Below the pieces are notes generated by a model, which saw nothing but the letters and a program-made list of their open reading frames with translations, was not told the origin of the DNA and ran no database searches. A stretch of 63,732 nt of DNA, from positions 639,845-703,576 of the forward strand of contig MKVZ01000004.1 of the NCBI GenBank assembly GCA_001898995.1, read 5' to 3'. The first letter of the stretch is position 1, and the number at the start of each line of letters is the position of its first letter. Shown here piece after piece: positions 1-8,499 of the stretch. The translations under genes were made by a program, and so were the position numbers. This DNA comes from Rhizobiales bacterium 63-22 (lineage in GTDB: Bacteria > Pseudomonadota > Alphaproteobacteria > Rhizobiales > Rhizobiaceae).

Positions 1-1
1 C

Positions 2-307
2 ATCGGCACGGTGGTGTGCCCGGACGCGGCGATCAAGCTGTTCGTCACCGCGTCACCGGAAGTGCGCGCGCGGCGGCGCCATGACGAGATCGTCGCCAAA
101 GGCGGCGCGGCAGACCTTAGCGCCATCCTCGCCGATCTGGAGAAGCGCGACGCGCGCGACATGAACCGCACCGACTCGCCGCTGCGCCCCGCCGCCGACG
201 CCCACTTGCTCGATACCAGCGAAATGGATATAGAGACCGCGTTTCTGGCCGCGAAAAAGCTGATCGATCACGCTTTGGCGCAATATAAGGCTGGATTGTC
301 GCAATAA
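2..307 (+). CDS. cmk: Cytidylate kinase, C-terminal part (5' end outside window)
   Basis: Phosphorylates CMP and dCMP with ATP in cytosolic pyrimidine nucleotide synthesis. The reading frame is open from the first bases and starts inside the conserved '[18 protein letters not shown]' segment. The 'EVRARRR' and '[16 protein letters not shown]' stretches that follow are typical of the CMP kinase lid and C-terminal lobe. The nucleotide-binding P-loop must lie upstream of the window. The gene precedes rpsA, the usual order in many proteobacteria. About 101 residues are visible, so this is a partial gene rather than a small ORF. Identification is by family recall, and the motif run is distinctive. 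Confidence 0.93.
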   Translation: MGTVVCPDAAIKLFVTASPEVRARRRHDEIVAKGGAADLSAILADLEKRDARDMNRTDSPLRPAADAHLLDTSEMDIETAFLAAKKLIDHALAQYKAGLSQ

Positions 308-456
308 CTGTGCCTATATAGGCGCATTCATACCAGAACAGTCCGATTTCGCGTTCCACGCGCCGTTTGTCCTTTGGACGGAACCGATCGGGCCATGAGC
401 AACACGAACCCACGGCGCCGCGTCCGAAGCTTTTGCCGGACGCATCAGGAGTATCA

Positions 457-2157
457 ATGTCTGATTTCAATCCCTCCCGTTCGGACTTCGAGTCCCTGCT
501 GGCTGAATCCTTTGCGGAACACGACCTGGCCGAAGGCTATGTCGTCAAGGGCCGCATCGTCGCCATCGAAAAAGATATGGCGATCATCGACGCCGGCCTG
601 AAGGTCGAAGGCCGCGTGCCGCTGAAGGAATTCGGCGCCAAGGGCAAGGACGGCACGCTGAAGCCGGGCGACGAAGTGGAAGTCTATGTCGAGCGCATCG
701 AAAACGCTCTCGGCGAAGCCGTCCTGTCGCGCGAGAAGGCTCGCCGCGAGGAAAGCTGGGTCAAGCTGGAACAGAAGTTCGCCAATGGCGAGCGCGTCGA
801 CGGCGTGATCTTCAACCAGGTCAAGGGCGGCTTCACGGTCGATCTCGACGGCGCCGTGGCCTTCCTGCCGCGTTCGCAGGTCGACATCCGTCCGATCCGC
901 GACGTCACGCCCCTCATGCACGTCCCGCAACCGTTCGAAATCCTCAAGATGGACAAGCGCCGCGGCAACATCGTCGTGTCGCGCCGCACCGTGCTCGAAG
1001 AGAGCCGCGCGGAGCAGCGCTCCGAGATCGTCCAGAACCTCGAAGAGGGTCAGGTGGTCGAAGGCGTGGTCAAGAACATCACCGATTACGGCGCGTTCGT
1101 GGACCTCGGCGGCATCGACGGCCTGCTGCACGTCACCGACATGGCCTGGCGCCGCGTCAACCATCCGTCGGAGATCCTGTCCATCGGCCAGACGGTCAAG
1201 GTGCAGATCATCCGCATCAACCAGGAAACCCACCGCATCTCGCTCGGCATGAAGCAGCTCGAGAGCGATCCGTGGGACGGCATCGGCGCGAAGTACCCGA
1301 TCGGCAAGAAGATCACCGGCACCGTCACGAACATCACCGATTACGGCGCGTTCGTGGAGATCGAGCCGGGCATCGAGGGCCTGATCCACGTTTCCGAAAT
1401 GTCGTGGACCAAGAAGAACGTTCATCCGGGCAAGATTCTGTCCACCACGCAGGAAGTCGAAGTCGTCGTGCTCGAAGTGGATCCGGTCAAGCGCCGCATC
1501 TCGCTCGGCCTCAAGCAGACCCTCGACAATCCGTGGACGACCTTCGCGCAGAAGTATCCGACCGGCACCGTCGTCGAAGGCGAAGTCAAGAACAAGACCG
1601 AGTTCGGCCTGTTCATCGGCCTCGACGGCGACGTGGACGGCATGGTGCACCTGTCCGACCTCGACTGGAGCCGTCCGGGCGAGCAGGTCATCGAGGAGTA
1701 CAACAAGGGCGACGTCGTCAAGGCCGTGGTCCTCGATGTGGACGTGGACAAGGAGCGCATCTCGCTCGGCATCAAGCAGCTTACCGGCGACAAGGTCGGC
1801 GAGGCCGCCGCTTCCGGCGAACTGCGCAAGAATGCCGTCGTGACCTGCGAAGTGACCGGCATCACCGATGGCGGCATCGAGGTGCGTCTGGTCGATCACG
1901 ATGTCGACTCGTTCATCCGCCGTTCGGATCTGTCGCGCGATCGTGACGAACAGCGTCCGGAGCGTTTCTCGGTCGGTCAGAAGGTGGACGCCCGCGTCAT
2001 CTCCTTCGACAAGAAGACCCGCAAGCTGCAGGTCTCGATCAAGGCGCTCGAAATCGCCGAGGAAAAGGAAGCGGTCGCCCAGTACGGCTCGTCCGACTCC
2101 GGCGCTTCGCTCGGCGACATTCTCGGTGCCGCTCTGAAGAAGCAGGAAAAGAACTGA
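457..2157 (+). CDS. rpsA: 30S ribosomal protein S1
   Basis: Ribosomal protein S1 of 566 residues, which binds mRNA on the 30S subunit and helps start translation. It carries six S1/OB-fold repeats, at about residues 27-95, 110-175, 195-265, 282-350, 368-440 and 455-525. Repeats 3 and 4 share the motif 'NITDYGAFV'. The ATG at 457 is chosen because an AGGAG ribosome-binding site lies just upstream and the protein then begins [15 protein letters not shown], as in other alphaproteobacterial S1 proteins. An in-frame ATG at 367 would add 30 non-conserved residues. It lies 149 bp after cmk and ends at a strong terminator. Confidence 0.97.
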   Translation: MSDFNPSRSDFESLLAESFAEHDLAEGYVVKGRIVAIEKDMAIIDAGLKVEGRVPLKEFGAKGKDGTLKPGDEVEVYVERIENALGEAVLSREKARREESWVKLEQKFANGERVDGVIFNQVKGGFTVDLDGAVAFLPRSQVDIRPIRDVTPLMHVPQPFEILKMDKRRGNIVVSRRTVLEESRAEQRSEIVQNLEEGQVVEGVVKNITDYGAFVDLGGIDGLLHVTDMAWRRVNHPSEILSIGQTVKVQIIRINQETHRISLGMKQLESDPWDGIGAKYPIGKKITGTVTNITDYGAFVEIEPGIEGLIHVSEMSWTKKNVHPGKILSTTQEVEVVVLEVDPVKRRISLGLKQTLDNPWTTFAQKYPTGTVVEGEVKNKTEFGLFIGLDGDVDGMVHLSDLDWSRPGEQVIEEYNKGDVVKAVVLDVDVDKERISLGIKQLTGDKVGEAAASGELRKNAVVTCEVTGITDGGIEVRLVDHDVDSFIRRSDLSRDRDEQRPERFSVGQKVDARVISFDKKTRKLQVSIKALEIAEEKEAVAQYGSSDSGASLGDILGAALKKQEKN

Positions 2158-2185
2158 TCTTTTCCGCATCTTCCGCGAATATGAG

Positions 2186-2215
2186 AAAGCCCGCCTTCCG
2201 GCGGGCTTTTTCTTT
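2186..2215 (+). terminator. Rho-independent terminator of rpsA
   Basis: A perfect 10-bp stem (aaagcccgcc / ggcgggcttt, 2186-2195 with 2200-2209) closes a 4-base loop and is followed by a T-rich tract. It lies 28 bases after the rpsA stop. Confidence 0.93.
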
Positions 2216-2431
2216 ATGAATCGTAGTTTGCTTTCGGCGTTTTGGGTCCCCAGTATAAATAATATATTACTAATATAAATAACTTAACCTTGCACGATTG
2301 TTAATTATATTTCCTCGCATTCAGAATGCTATATTGAGAGTCCGTATATATTGTGTTATTATTTCTATAATTATTGATTCCCGTGCAGCTTTTTTAAATT
2401 TCTTTCTTTTGATCGGATGGAGAGCAAGTGG
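2216..2431. other. AT-rich intergenic region upstream of Tat amidohydrolase
   Basis: About 200 bases with far lower GC than the rest of the window. It has many TpA steps and the near-repeats 'tataaataa' and 'atataaataac' around 2255-2285. No gene is visible in it. It must hold the promoter of the amidohydrolase. Its composition suggests a xenogeneic-silencer target, for example the MucR/Ros zinc-finger family found in this order, but no specific site can be proved by eye. Confidence 0.6.
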
Positions 2432-4183
2432 ATGTGTGTAGCCTGTAATCCGGGTATGGTGTCATATCTTCAGTCCATGGCTTCGCGGCGCGATTTCCTG
2501 AAATATATGGGCATCGCAGCGGGAACGGCGTTCGTCTGCTCCGATCCGGGAGCGGCGTTGGCGCAGCAGGCGCTGGCATCCGATCCCGCCGATATCGTCT
2601 TCAGGGGCGGCCCGATCCTGACGATGGACGGAAACTCCGCCCGCGCGGAAGCGCTGGCGATCCGCGGCAACCGCATCGTTGCCGTGGGCAAGGCGGACGA
2701 CGTGCAGGCTTTCAGCGGCGCGAAGACGCGCGTCATCGATCTGGACGGGCGGACCCTGATGCCCGGATTGATCGATCCTCACATGCATTTCGTCTTCACG
2801 GCCTTCGAGGACTGGATCGACGTCAGCCCCATCACCACGCCCGACTTCTCGACCATATGGGCGAAACTGCAAAAGGGGGTCGCCGACGCCAAGCCGGGCG
2901 AATGGGTGCGCGCGCAGCAGTTCGACGCGAGCATCACGCGTGATGCGAAGATACCGACCCTGGCCGATCTCGACGCCCTTGCGCCCGACAACCCGTTCTT
3001 CATGGTGGAGAGCAACGGGCATATCGCCTATGCGAACAGCCTTGCCTTCAAGGCGGCCGGCATCACGCGCGATACGCCCAACCCGGCCGGCGCGCGCTTT
3101 ATCCGCGACCAGAACGGCGATTTCACCGGACGCCTCGAGGAAATGGCCGCGCAGCAGGCCTTCATCCGGGCCATGCCTCCGCTGACCGCCGCCGAGATGG
3201 TGGGGCGGGTACAGCGCATGATCGCTCACGCCAGCTCGGTCGGATGCACGATGCTGCACGATTGCGGCATCGGCATCATGGCCGGCACCGCCGATCTCCG
3301 GCTTCTGGAGGCCGCGCTGGGCGACGGCAAGGCGCCGCTTCGCTATCGTGGCATGCTGGTGTCGACCGCCATGGACGACTGGGACAAGGCGGGCATCAAG
3401 CCAGGATACGGCAACGACATTTTCCGCGTCGACGGCATCAAGGCATGGGCCGACGGCTCCAATCAGGCCCAGACCGGCTATCAGCGCGAGAACTATCTGG
3501 GCACGAATGCGCGCGGCGCCCTGAATTACACGCAGGAACAGATAGCCGCCGTCATCCGGCGCGCGCATGAGGGCGGCTGGCAGGTCGGCATTCATGCCAA
3601 TGGCGACGCGGCGATCGACGTGGCGATCGATGCATACGAAGAGGCGCTCGGTCCGTCGCCGGACAACGATCTGCGCCATCGTATCGAGCATTGCAGCATC
3701 CTTCATCCGGGGCAGATGACCAGAATGAAGCAGCTTGGCCTGTCACCTTCGTTCCTGATCGGGCACGTCCGCTGGTGGGGCAAGGCTTTCAGGGACCGGC
3801 TGCTGGGACCGGACCGGGCGAAATTCTACGATCCCTGCGCCTCGGCTCTTGCCGCCGGCCTGCGTATATCGCTCCATTCGGACTGGAACGTGACGCCGAT
3901 CGAGCCGTTGCGCTATGTCGAGGATGCGGTCTCGCGCATCATGAACGAAGGCGGAGACGTGTTCTTTCCCGAGGAGCGCATCCCGGTCGATGCCGCACTG
4001 CGCGCGGTGACGATCAATGCCGCTTGGCAGTGTCACATGGACGACCAGATCGGGACGCTGGAAACCGGCAAGCTGGCGGATCTGGCAATCCTTGAGCAGG
4101 ACCCCACCGATCCGCAGGCAAAGATCAGCAAGATCAAGGTCAGCGAAACCTGGATGGACGGCGTGCAGCGCTATACGGCCTGA
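2432..4183 (+). CDS. Tat-exported amidohydrolase, YtcJ-like
   Basis: Metal-dependent hydrolase of the amidohydrolase superfamily (amidohydro_3/YtcJ-like), 583 residues. The 'HMH' metal-binding motif is at residues 117-119 of the chosen protein. Further conserved pieces are 'GIHANGDAAID', 'RIEHCSILHP', 'SLHSDWNVTP' and the C-terminal 'GKLADLAILEQDP'. A twin-arginine signal 'SRRDFLKYMGIAAG' lies near residue 18, followed by a hydrophobic stretch and 'ALAQQALA', so export to the periplasm is expected. The start at 2432 (MCVACNP...) has a GGAG box about 9 bases upstream. Starts at 2417 or 2456 are possible. The natural substrate is unknown, though amide or carbamate hydrolysis is likely. It is a lone gene beside AT-rich DNA. 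Confidence 0.85.
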   Translation: MCVACNPGMVSYLQSMASRRDFLKYMGIAAGTAFVCSDPGAALAQQALASDPADIVFRGGPILTMDGNSARAEALAIRGNRIVAVGKADDVQAFSGAKTRVIDLDGRTLMPGLIDPHMHFVFTAFEDWIDVSPITTPDFSTIWAKLQKGVADAKPGEWVRAQQFDASITRDAKIPTLADLDALAPDNPFFMVESNGHIAYANSLAFKAAGITRDTPNPAGARFIRDQNGDFTGRLEEMAAQQAFIRAMPPLTAAEMVGRVQRMIAHASSVGCTMLHDCGIGIMAGTADLRLLEAALGDGKAPLRYRGMLVSTAMDDWDKAGIKPGYGNDIFRVDGIKAWADGSNQAQTGYQRENYLGTNARGALNYTQEQIAAVIRRAHEGGWQVGIHANGDAAIDVAIDAYEEALGPSPDNDLRHRIEHCSILHPGQMTRMKQLGLSPSFLIGHVRWWGKAFRDRLLGPDRAKFYDPCASALAAGLRISLHSDWNVTPIEPLRYVEDAVSRIMNEGGDVFFPEERIPVDAALRAVTINAAWQCHMDDQIGTLETGKLADLAILEQDPTDPQAKISKIKVSETWMDGVQRYTA

Positions 4184-4242
4184 TGCCGCTGCGGCCCACT
4201 GGAGGGCGGGCACGGTCCCGGAAAGGCTGGAGCATCTTGCAG

Positions 4243-4332
4243 CCAAATGGAAATATTTGGCATCGCATAAATGTGGTGAAAGCAAAGAGATAGAGCGGTT
4301 CCAACGATTCCGTTTAAACGGGAACCGCTCTC
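4243..4332. repeat. Intergenic palindromes, including a mosaic-repeat type element
   Basis: Two dyads lie between the convergent amidohydrolase and YeiH genes. The first is CCAAAT / ATTTGG (4243-4248 with 4255-4260). The second is a 10-bp perfect stem GAGCGGTTCC / GGAACCGCTC (4293-4302 with 4321-4330). The 'tagagcggttcc...' border resembles the 'tagagcgcg...' ends of other elements in the window. They may act as convergent transcription stops, although no T tract follows. Confidence 0.65.
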
Positions 4333-4367
4333 GGCCCGGCAAACGGCAGCCGCAAGCCTATTCGGGC

Positions 4368-5417
4368 TCACGCCACGCCGAGCACACGGATCAGACCAAA
4401 GCTGATGAGGCCCAGCGCGACGAGCGAGAGCACCACCGTCATCGTCACCCGGCCGCCGGCCTGCGCCACCGAGCGCACGTCGACGCCGAGGCCCAGCGCC
4501 GCCATGGAAATCGTGGTGAGCACGGTGGAGACGGTCGAGATACCCGGCAGCAGCACTTCGGGAATGAGGTGCAGCGAACGCAGCGCCATCAGCGCCAGAA
4601 AGCCGATGATGAACCACGGCACCAGTTGGCTGAAGCGCGGACGCTTCGCTCCGGCCGCACGCTCGCCGGCGATGACGGAGAGAGCGAGGATGACCGGTCC
4701 CAGCATCAGCACGCGCACCAGCTTGACCAGCGTGCCCAGTTGCACGCTGATCGCCGCTACCGGCGCGGTCGCCGCCAGAACCTGCGGCACGGCATAGACG
4801 GTCAGGCCGGCCAGAATGCCGAACTGGCTGAAGGTGAGGCCGAGCATCGGAACCAGAATAGGCAGGCACAGCACCACCACCACGCCGAGGATCGCCGTGA
4901 ACGCGATGGAAGCGGCCACGTCCTCGCTGTCGGCTCCGATGACCGGCGCCACGGCGGCGATGGCCGAATTGCCGCAGATGGAATTGCCGCAGGCCACCAG
5001 AACCGCCATGCGGTGCGGCAGGCGCAGCAGCCGCCCGAGGCTGTAGCTGATTGCGATCGATACCGCCACGACACAGGCGATGCCGAGAATGAGGCCCGAA
5101 CCGGCCTCCTCCACGGCGCCGGCGCTGATCGACGCGCCGAGCAGCACCACGGCGATCTCCAGCAGGATCTTGCCCGAAAAAGTGATGCCCTTCGAAAAAC
5201 GCGGTCCCGGCCGGAACACGCTGCGCACCACCGTGCCGAGCAGGATGGCCAGCACCAGCGCCTCCAGCCAGGCACGTCCGGCCAGATGGGCCTCCACGTT
5301 CTCCAGCCCCACCGCCACAAGGGTGACGACGATCGAAAGAAGAAGACCGGGCAGGATATCGCGGATTTTCGAATAGGACATCATCAGTGCTTTGCGAGAA
5401 AGAGAATTATTTTCCAT
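4368..5417 (-). CDS. YeiH family (UPF0324) putative sulfate/anion exporter
   Basis: Inner-membrane protein of 349 residues, the usual size for the YeiH/UPF0324 family, with about ten hydrophobic helices. Family-like segments are 'GNSICGNSAIAAVAPVI', 'VAASIAFTAILGVVVVLCLP', 'TVYAVPQVLAA' and 'PWFIIGFLALMALRS'. Family members have been linked to export of sulfate or sulfonate-type anions, mostly by context. It is divergent from a LysR regulator 78 bp away, the same arrangement as E. coli yeiH and yeiE, so control by that regulator is likely. I chose the start at 5417 (MENNSLSRK). ATGs at 5384 and 5381 are alternatives, and the longer frame up to 5624 would run into the LysR gene. Confidence 0.85.
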   Translation of the reverse strand: MENNSLSRKALMMSYSKIRDILPGLLLSIVVTLVAVGLENVEAHLAGRAWLEALVLAILLGTVVRSVFRPGPRFSKGITFSGKILLEIAVVLLGASISAGAVEEAGSGLILGIACVVAVSIAISYSLGRLLRLPHRMAVLVACGNSICGNSAIAAVAPVIGADSEDVAASIAFTAILGVVVVLCLPILVPMLGLTFSQFGILAGLTVYAVPQVLAATAPVAAISVQLGTLVKLVRVLMLGPVILALSVIAGERAAGAKRPRFSQLVPWFIIGFLALMALRSLHLIPEVLLPGISTVSTVLTTISMAALGLGVDVRSVAQAGGRVTMTVVLSLVALGLISFGLIRVLGVA

Positions 5418-5469
5418 CCAGATGCCGTAATTTCTCTGTTCATTCCATCGCATAATATGGCATAAATCA

Positions 5470-5484
5470 TTCGATAAAATCGAA
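5470..5484. promoter_or_regulatory. Candidate LysR-type operator
   Basis: A perfect dyad, TTCGAT-AAA-ATCGAA, contains a T-N11-A core (5471 to 5483). It lies 11 bases before the LysR start codon, inside the gap shared with the divergent YeiH gene. Two GCATAA boxes sit just upstream. The position suits autoregulation and control of the divergent target. Confidence 0.6.
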
Positions 5485-5495
5485 CACAGGCAGCC

Positions 5496-6410
5496 ATGAC
5501 ACTGGAACAATTGCGCATTTTCATCGCGGTGGCCGAGCGCGAGCATCTCACCCGCGCATCGGAAGCGCTGCATCTGACGCCTTCGGCGGTGAGTTCGGCG
5601 ATCCGCGCGCTGGAGGAGCGCCACGGCGCGACCTTGTTCAACCGTATCGGGCGGCGAATCGAGCTGACGGGCGACGGACGCATGTTTCTCGACGAGGCGC
5701 GCGCCACGCTAGCCCATGCGCGATCGGCGGAACGCATGCTGTCGGAACTGGGCGGAGGAAGGCGCGGCACGCTTGCCATCCACGCCAGCCAGACCATCGC
5801 CAGCTACTGGCTACCGCTCTTTCTCGCCCGCTTTCACGCCGACCACCCGCTTATCGACATAAGCCTGACGCTCGGCAACACCGAGAGCGTCACGGCAGCC
5901 ACCGAGGCGGGGCTGGCCGATCTGGGGCTCGTCGAGGGCACGGTGCAGTCGCCGTCGCTCGCCATGGATCAGGTGGGCGGCGACCGGCTCATCATCGTCG
6001 CGCGGCCGGATCACGCATGGGCCCGCCAGGCCGATCACGGGGTCGGGACCGGGCGGCTTTCATGGGACAGCCTGTTCACCGGGCAATGGATCCTGCGCGA
6101 GCAGGGATCGGGCACACGCAGCGTGTTCGAGGATGCCATGCGCGCGGCCGGCTATAATCCGGCACGGCTCGCCATCGCGCTCGAACTGCCTTCGAACGAG
6201 GCGGTCTGCTCCACGGTCCGCTCCGGCGATTACGTGACGGCGGTGTCGGAACTGGTCGCCGCGCCGCATCTTTCCGCCGGAACACTGGTGAAAGTCGATT
6301 TCCCCCTGCCCCGGCGCCAGTTCCTCATGCTCACGCACAAGGACCGCTACCAAAGCAGGGCGATGCAGATGTTCTCGCGGCTGGTTAGCATTTCCAGCGA
6401 AAGTGCGTAG
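5496..6410 (+). CDS. LysR-family transcriptional regulator (YeiE/CysB-like)
   Basis: Regulator of 304 residues. The N-terminal winged helix-turn-helix (about residues 1-60) reads 'MTLEQLRIFIAVAEREHLTR' and then 'ASEALHLTPSAVSSAIRALE'. A periplasmic-binding-protein-like effector domain follows (about 90-295), with 'GTLAIHASQTIASYWLP' and 'LREQGSGTRSVFEDAM' as in CysB/YeiE relatives. It is divergent from the YeiH-type transporter, its likely target. The last seven residues, SISSESA, and the stop codon come from an intergenic repeat at 6388-6450, so the native C-terminus was probably altered by the repeat. The effector is unknown; sulfur-related anions are a guess from YeiH. Confidence 0.9.
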   Translation: MTLEQLRIFIAVAEREHLTRASEALHLTPSAVSSAIRALEERHGATLFNRIGRRIELTGDGRMFLDEARATLAHARSAERMLSELGGGRRGTLAIHASQTIASYWLPLFLARFHADHPLIDISLTLGNTESVTAATEAGLADLGLVEGTVQSPSLAMDQVGGDRLIIVARPDHAWARQADHGVGTGRLSWDSLFTGQWILREQGSGTRSVFEDAMRAAGYNPARLAIALELPSNEAVCSTVRSGDYVTAVSELVAAPHLSAGTLVKVDFPLPRRQFLMLTHKDRYQSRAMQMFSRLVSISSESA

Positions 6411-6450
6411 CGGTTTCGCGTCGGATAATGCGTAAAACAAAAAGATAGCG
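6388..6450 (+). repeat. Mosaic intergenic repeat, copy 1 (supplies the LysR stop codon)
   Basis: It begins 'gcatttccagcgaaagtgcg', continues through 'tagcggtttcgcg' and ends 'ggataatgcgtaaaa'. The same core occurs at 8416-8494 (reverse), 12941-13004, 44431-44490 (reverse), 46864-46970 (reverse) and 61764-61853 (reverse). The LysR stop TAG (6408-6410) lies inside it. Confidence 0.9.
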
Positions 6451-6477
6451 GCGCCGGAGATGCGCCGTAAAAAAGGT

Positions 6478-7059
6478 TCACGCCAGAAAGTCCATCACAG
6501 TGGTGAACATGGACAGGCCGAGAATCGACACCGATACGATGAGCTGCACAGACAGCCGCCGCGAAACCATCGCCAGCAGATAGAGCGATGAGATCACCGC
6601 GAAAGCGCCGTATAGGACGGGACGGGCCGCTGCATCCGGCATTCCGAAAACTTCTCCCAGAACAAGAAACTGGGAATGGACCAGAATGGAGAAAAGAAAG
6701 AAGATACGCCTTACCTGAAGGAAATAATCGAAGAACGAACCATATTCATCTATATTGTCCGGTGTCAGCAGAAATACGATAAAATAATATATAAAGGCGT
6801 AGAACAATAGAATCATATAAATGGAATAATCGAATCGCACCTCGTACTTGAGGTCGAAAATCAGCCACCACCATTCGACCACCGACAGAAGCAGGACCAA
6901 CAGCCATATAAGCTGAAGGGGCTCCGGCCCTTTGCGCGTCGGATGCTGGATGAAAATGGCGATCCGTTCCAGAAGGCGGGCCATGCAGAAACTGACAACG
7001 ACACCGGCTATGATACGGATGTGCAGAAATTCTTCCGAAGACATAAATTCATGCTGCAT
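6478..7059 (-). CDS. Six-helix integral membrane protein of unknown function
   Basis: I do not recognise this 193-residue protein. It has six clear hydrophobic segments, at about residues 13-33, 48-68, 77-98, 118-135, 144-163 and 170-190, with almost no soluble domain. An aromatic cluster, 'VVEWWWLIFDLKYEV', ends helix 2. Codon use is more AT-rich than in its neighbours, and the upstream gap (7060-7150) is also AT-rich, so late acquisition is possible. The ATG at 7059 gives MQHEFMSSEEF; a second in-frame Met follows five codons later. It stands alone between a LysR gene and a transglycosylase gene, so context suggests no function. Confidence 0.75.
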   Translation of the reverse strand: MQHEFMSSEEFLHIRIIAGVVVSFCMARLLERIAIFIQHPTRKGPEPLQLIWLLVLLLSVVEWWWLIFDLKYEVRFDYSIYMILLFYAFIYYFIVFLLTPDNIDEYGSFFDYFLQVRRIFFLFSILVHSQFLVLGEVFGMPDAAARPVLYGAFAVISSLYLLAMVSRRLSVQLIVSVSILGLSMFTTVMDFLA

Positions 7060-7150
7060 ATTTCTACTTTGAAAAATTTGAAAATATCAATTTTTTAAAT
7101 AAAGCAGCTTGAATATATACCGAAACGGGCGGAATGAAAACTGAATTGCT

Positions 7151-8401
7151 TCAGCGTATCTGGCGAAGCAATTCCGGCTGCGGGAAGCAGGTTGCCGCCA
7201 TGCCGTGCTTCACCTGCCAGAGACCGATGGAGCGGCGCGTCTTGAAACCCGGCAGGCCATCGGTCTTGCCGACGTCATAGCCCTGCGCCTGAAGGCGCTT
7301 CTGCATCGCAGCGATATCCGAGCGGTACATGGTGCCGACATTGCCCCACGGCGCCGCGAAATCGCCCGCGCCATAGGCGATACGGTCGCCGACGTGGCCG
7401 ATGAAGAGCGCGTAGAGGTCGCTCATATTATAGTCCTTTAGGACATAGAAATTCGGGCTGACGACAAAGGCCGGACCGAAGCGGCCCGCAGGCATCACGA
7501 GGAAGGATTCGCCCCTCATCTCGCCCGACGGGAACGGCTTGCCGTTGACGCGGGTGACGCCGAGCCGCGCCCATTGGGCGAGCGGCTTGCCCTGATCCGG
7601 TCCTTCGAGCGAGCAGGAAACGCTTGCGGGCACCTTCACCTCGAAACCCCAGTCGCGGCCCTTCTGCCAGCCGTGCAGCTTCAGGTAATTGGCGATGGAG
7701 GCCAGCGTGTCGGGCGTGGAGTTCCAGATGTCGCGCTTGCCGTCGCCATCGAAATCCACCGCGTCCTTCAGATAGACGGACGGCATGAATTGCGGCTGGC
7801 CGAGCGCGCCCGCCCACGAGCTTTTCATGGCGCTTTCGTCGATATAGCCCTTGGCGGCGATTTCCAGCGCGGCAATGAGTTCCTTGCGGAACATGTCCTT
7901 GCGTGTCGAGAGATAGGCCTTCGTGCCGAGCACCTCGAAGGCGTTGTAGGGGATTTTCACCGTACCGAAGCCCGATTCGCGGCCCCACACGGCAAGCAGG
8001 ATCGGTCCCGGCACGCCGTATTTCTGCTCGATACGCTTCAGAAGGCTTGCATATTGCCGATAGCGCGCCTTGCCGCCATCCGTGACCATGGCCATGGTTC
8101 TGGCGTTGAAATATTTGCCGGGCGCACCGAACTCCGCCTGTTTCTGCACTTGCGGACCGGTGGGCTTCTGGCCGGGAATGACGAGATCGGGCAGTTTCCA
8201 GTTGATGCCGACACCGGCGAAGGCCTTGTCGAAAATGGCGCGCGGCACGCCGGCTTTCTGCGCCTCCAGCCAGAGGTCCCTGTCGAGCCAGACCCGATAC
8301 CGCGCCTCGATATCGGCATGGGAGGGTGCTGCCACAGCCGCAACCGGCGAGGCCAGCATCAGCGCCGCTGCGGCGATTGGTTTCCAGACATTCACCGCCA
8401 T
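7151..8401 (-). CDS. Lytic murein transglycosylase, MltB family
   Basis: Cleaves the MurNAc-GlcNAc bond of peptidoglycan in the periplasm, forming 1,6-anhydroMurNAc ends. The 416-residue product starts with a Sec signal peptide (MAVNVWKPIAAAALMLASPV, cleavage after AVAA). An SLT_2/MltB catalytic domain follows, with the catalytic Glu at residue 142 in 'WGRESGFG' and the family segments 'GYIDESAMKSSWAGALGQPQ', 'FMPS' and 'DFDGDGKRDIW'. A C-terminal peptidoglycan-binding_1 domain (about 345-410, 'MQKRLQAQGYDVGKTDGLPG') completes the usual alphaproteobacterial layout. No lipobox is seen, so it is probably soluble. A mosaic repeat sits directly upstream. Confidence 0.92.
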   Translation of the reverse strand: MAVNVWKPIAAAALMLASPVAAVAAPSHADIEARYRVWLDRDLWLEAQKAGVPRAIFDKAFAGVGINWKLPDLVIPGQKPTGPQVQKQAEFGAPGKYFNARTMAMVTDGGKARYRQYASLLKRIEQKYGVPGPILLAVWGRESGFGTVKIPYNAFEVLGTKAYLSTRKDMFRKELIAALEIAAKGYIDESAMKSSWAGALGQPQFMPSVYLKDAVDFDGDGKRDIWNSTPDTLASIANYLKLHGWQKGRDWGFEVKVPASVSCSLEGPDQGKPLAQWARLGVTRVNGKPFPSGEMRGESFLVMPAGRFGPAFVVSPNFYVLKDYNMSDLYALFIGHVGDRIAYGAGDFAAPWGNVGTMYRSDIAAMQKRLQAQGYDVGKTDGLPGFKTRRSIGLWQVKHGMAATCFPQPELLRQIR

Positions 8402-8415
8402 GCGGGTCTCCCCAA

Positions 8416-8494
8416 GAGCGCCGGGCGCTCTATCTATTTGTTTTTACGCATTATCCTACGCGAAACCGCTTCGCGCTTTCGCTGGAAATGCTCT
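8416..8494 (-). repeat. Mosaic intergenic repeat, copy 2 (reverse)
   Basis: Reverse-strand copy between mltB and recR. It has the core 'gcattatcctacgcgaaacc' followed by 'gcttcgcgctttcgctgg' and 'aaatgctc'. Its left end adds a GAGCGCC / GGCGCTC mini-hairpin, the same border seen in the 13.9 kb and 32.55 kb copies. Confidence 0.88.
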
Positions 8495-8499
8495 AAAGA

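Noticed and set aside
454..2169. 571-codon open frame antisense to rpsA
   Set aside because: Highly biased residue composition (Asp/His/Arg/Leu runs) typical of the reverse complement of a GC-rich gene. No motif, no plausible start context, and rpsA itself is unmistakable.
4017..5465. 482-codon plus-strand frame opposite the YeiH gene
   Set aside because: Translation is extremely Gln/His/Arg-rich with no domain. The minus-strand membrane protein explains the region.
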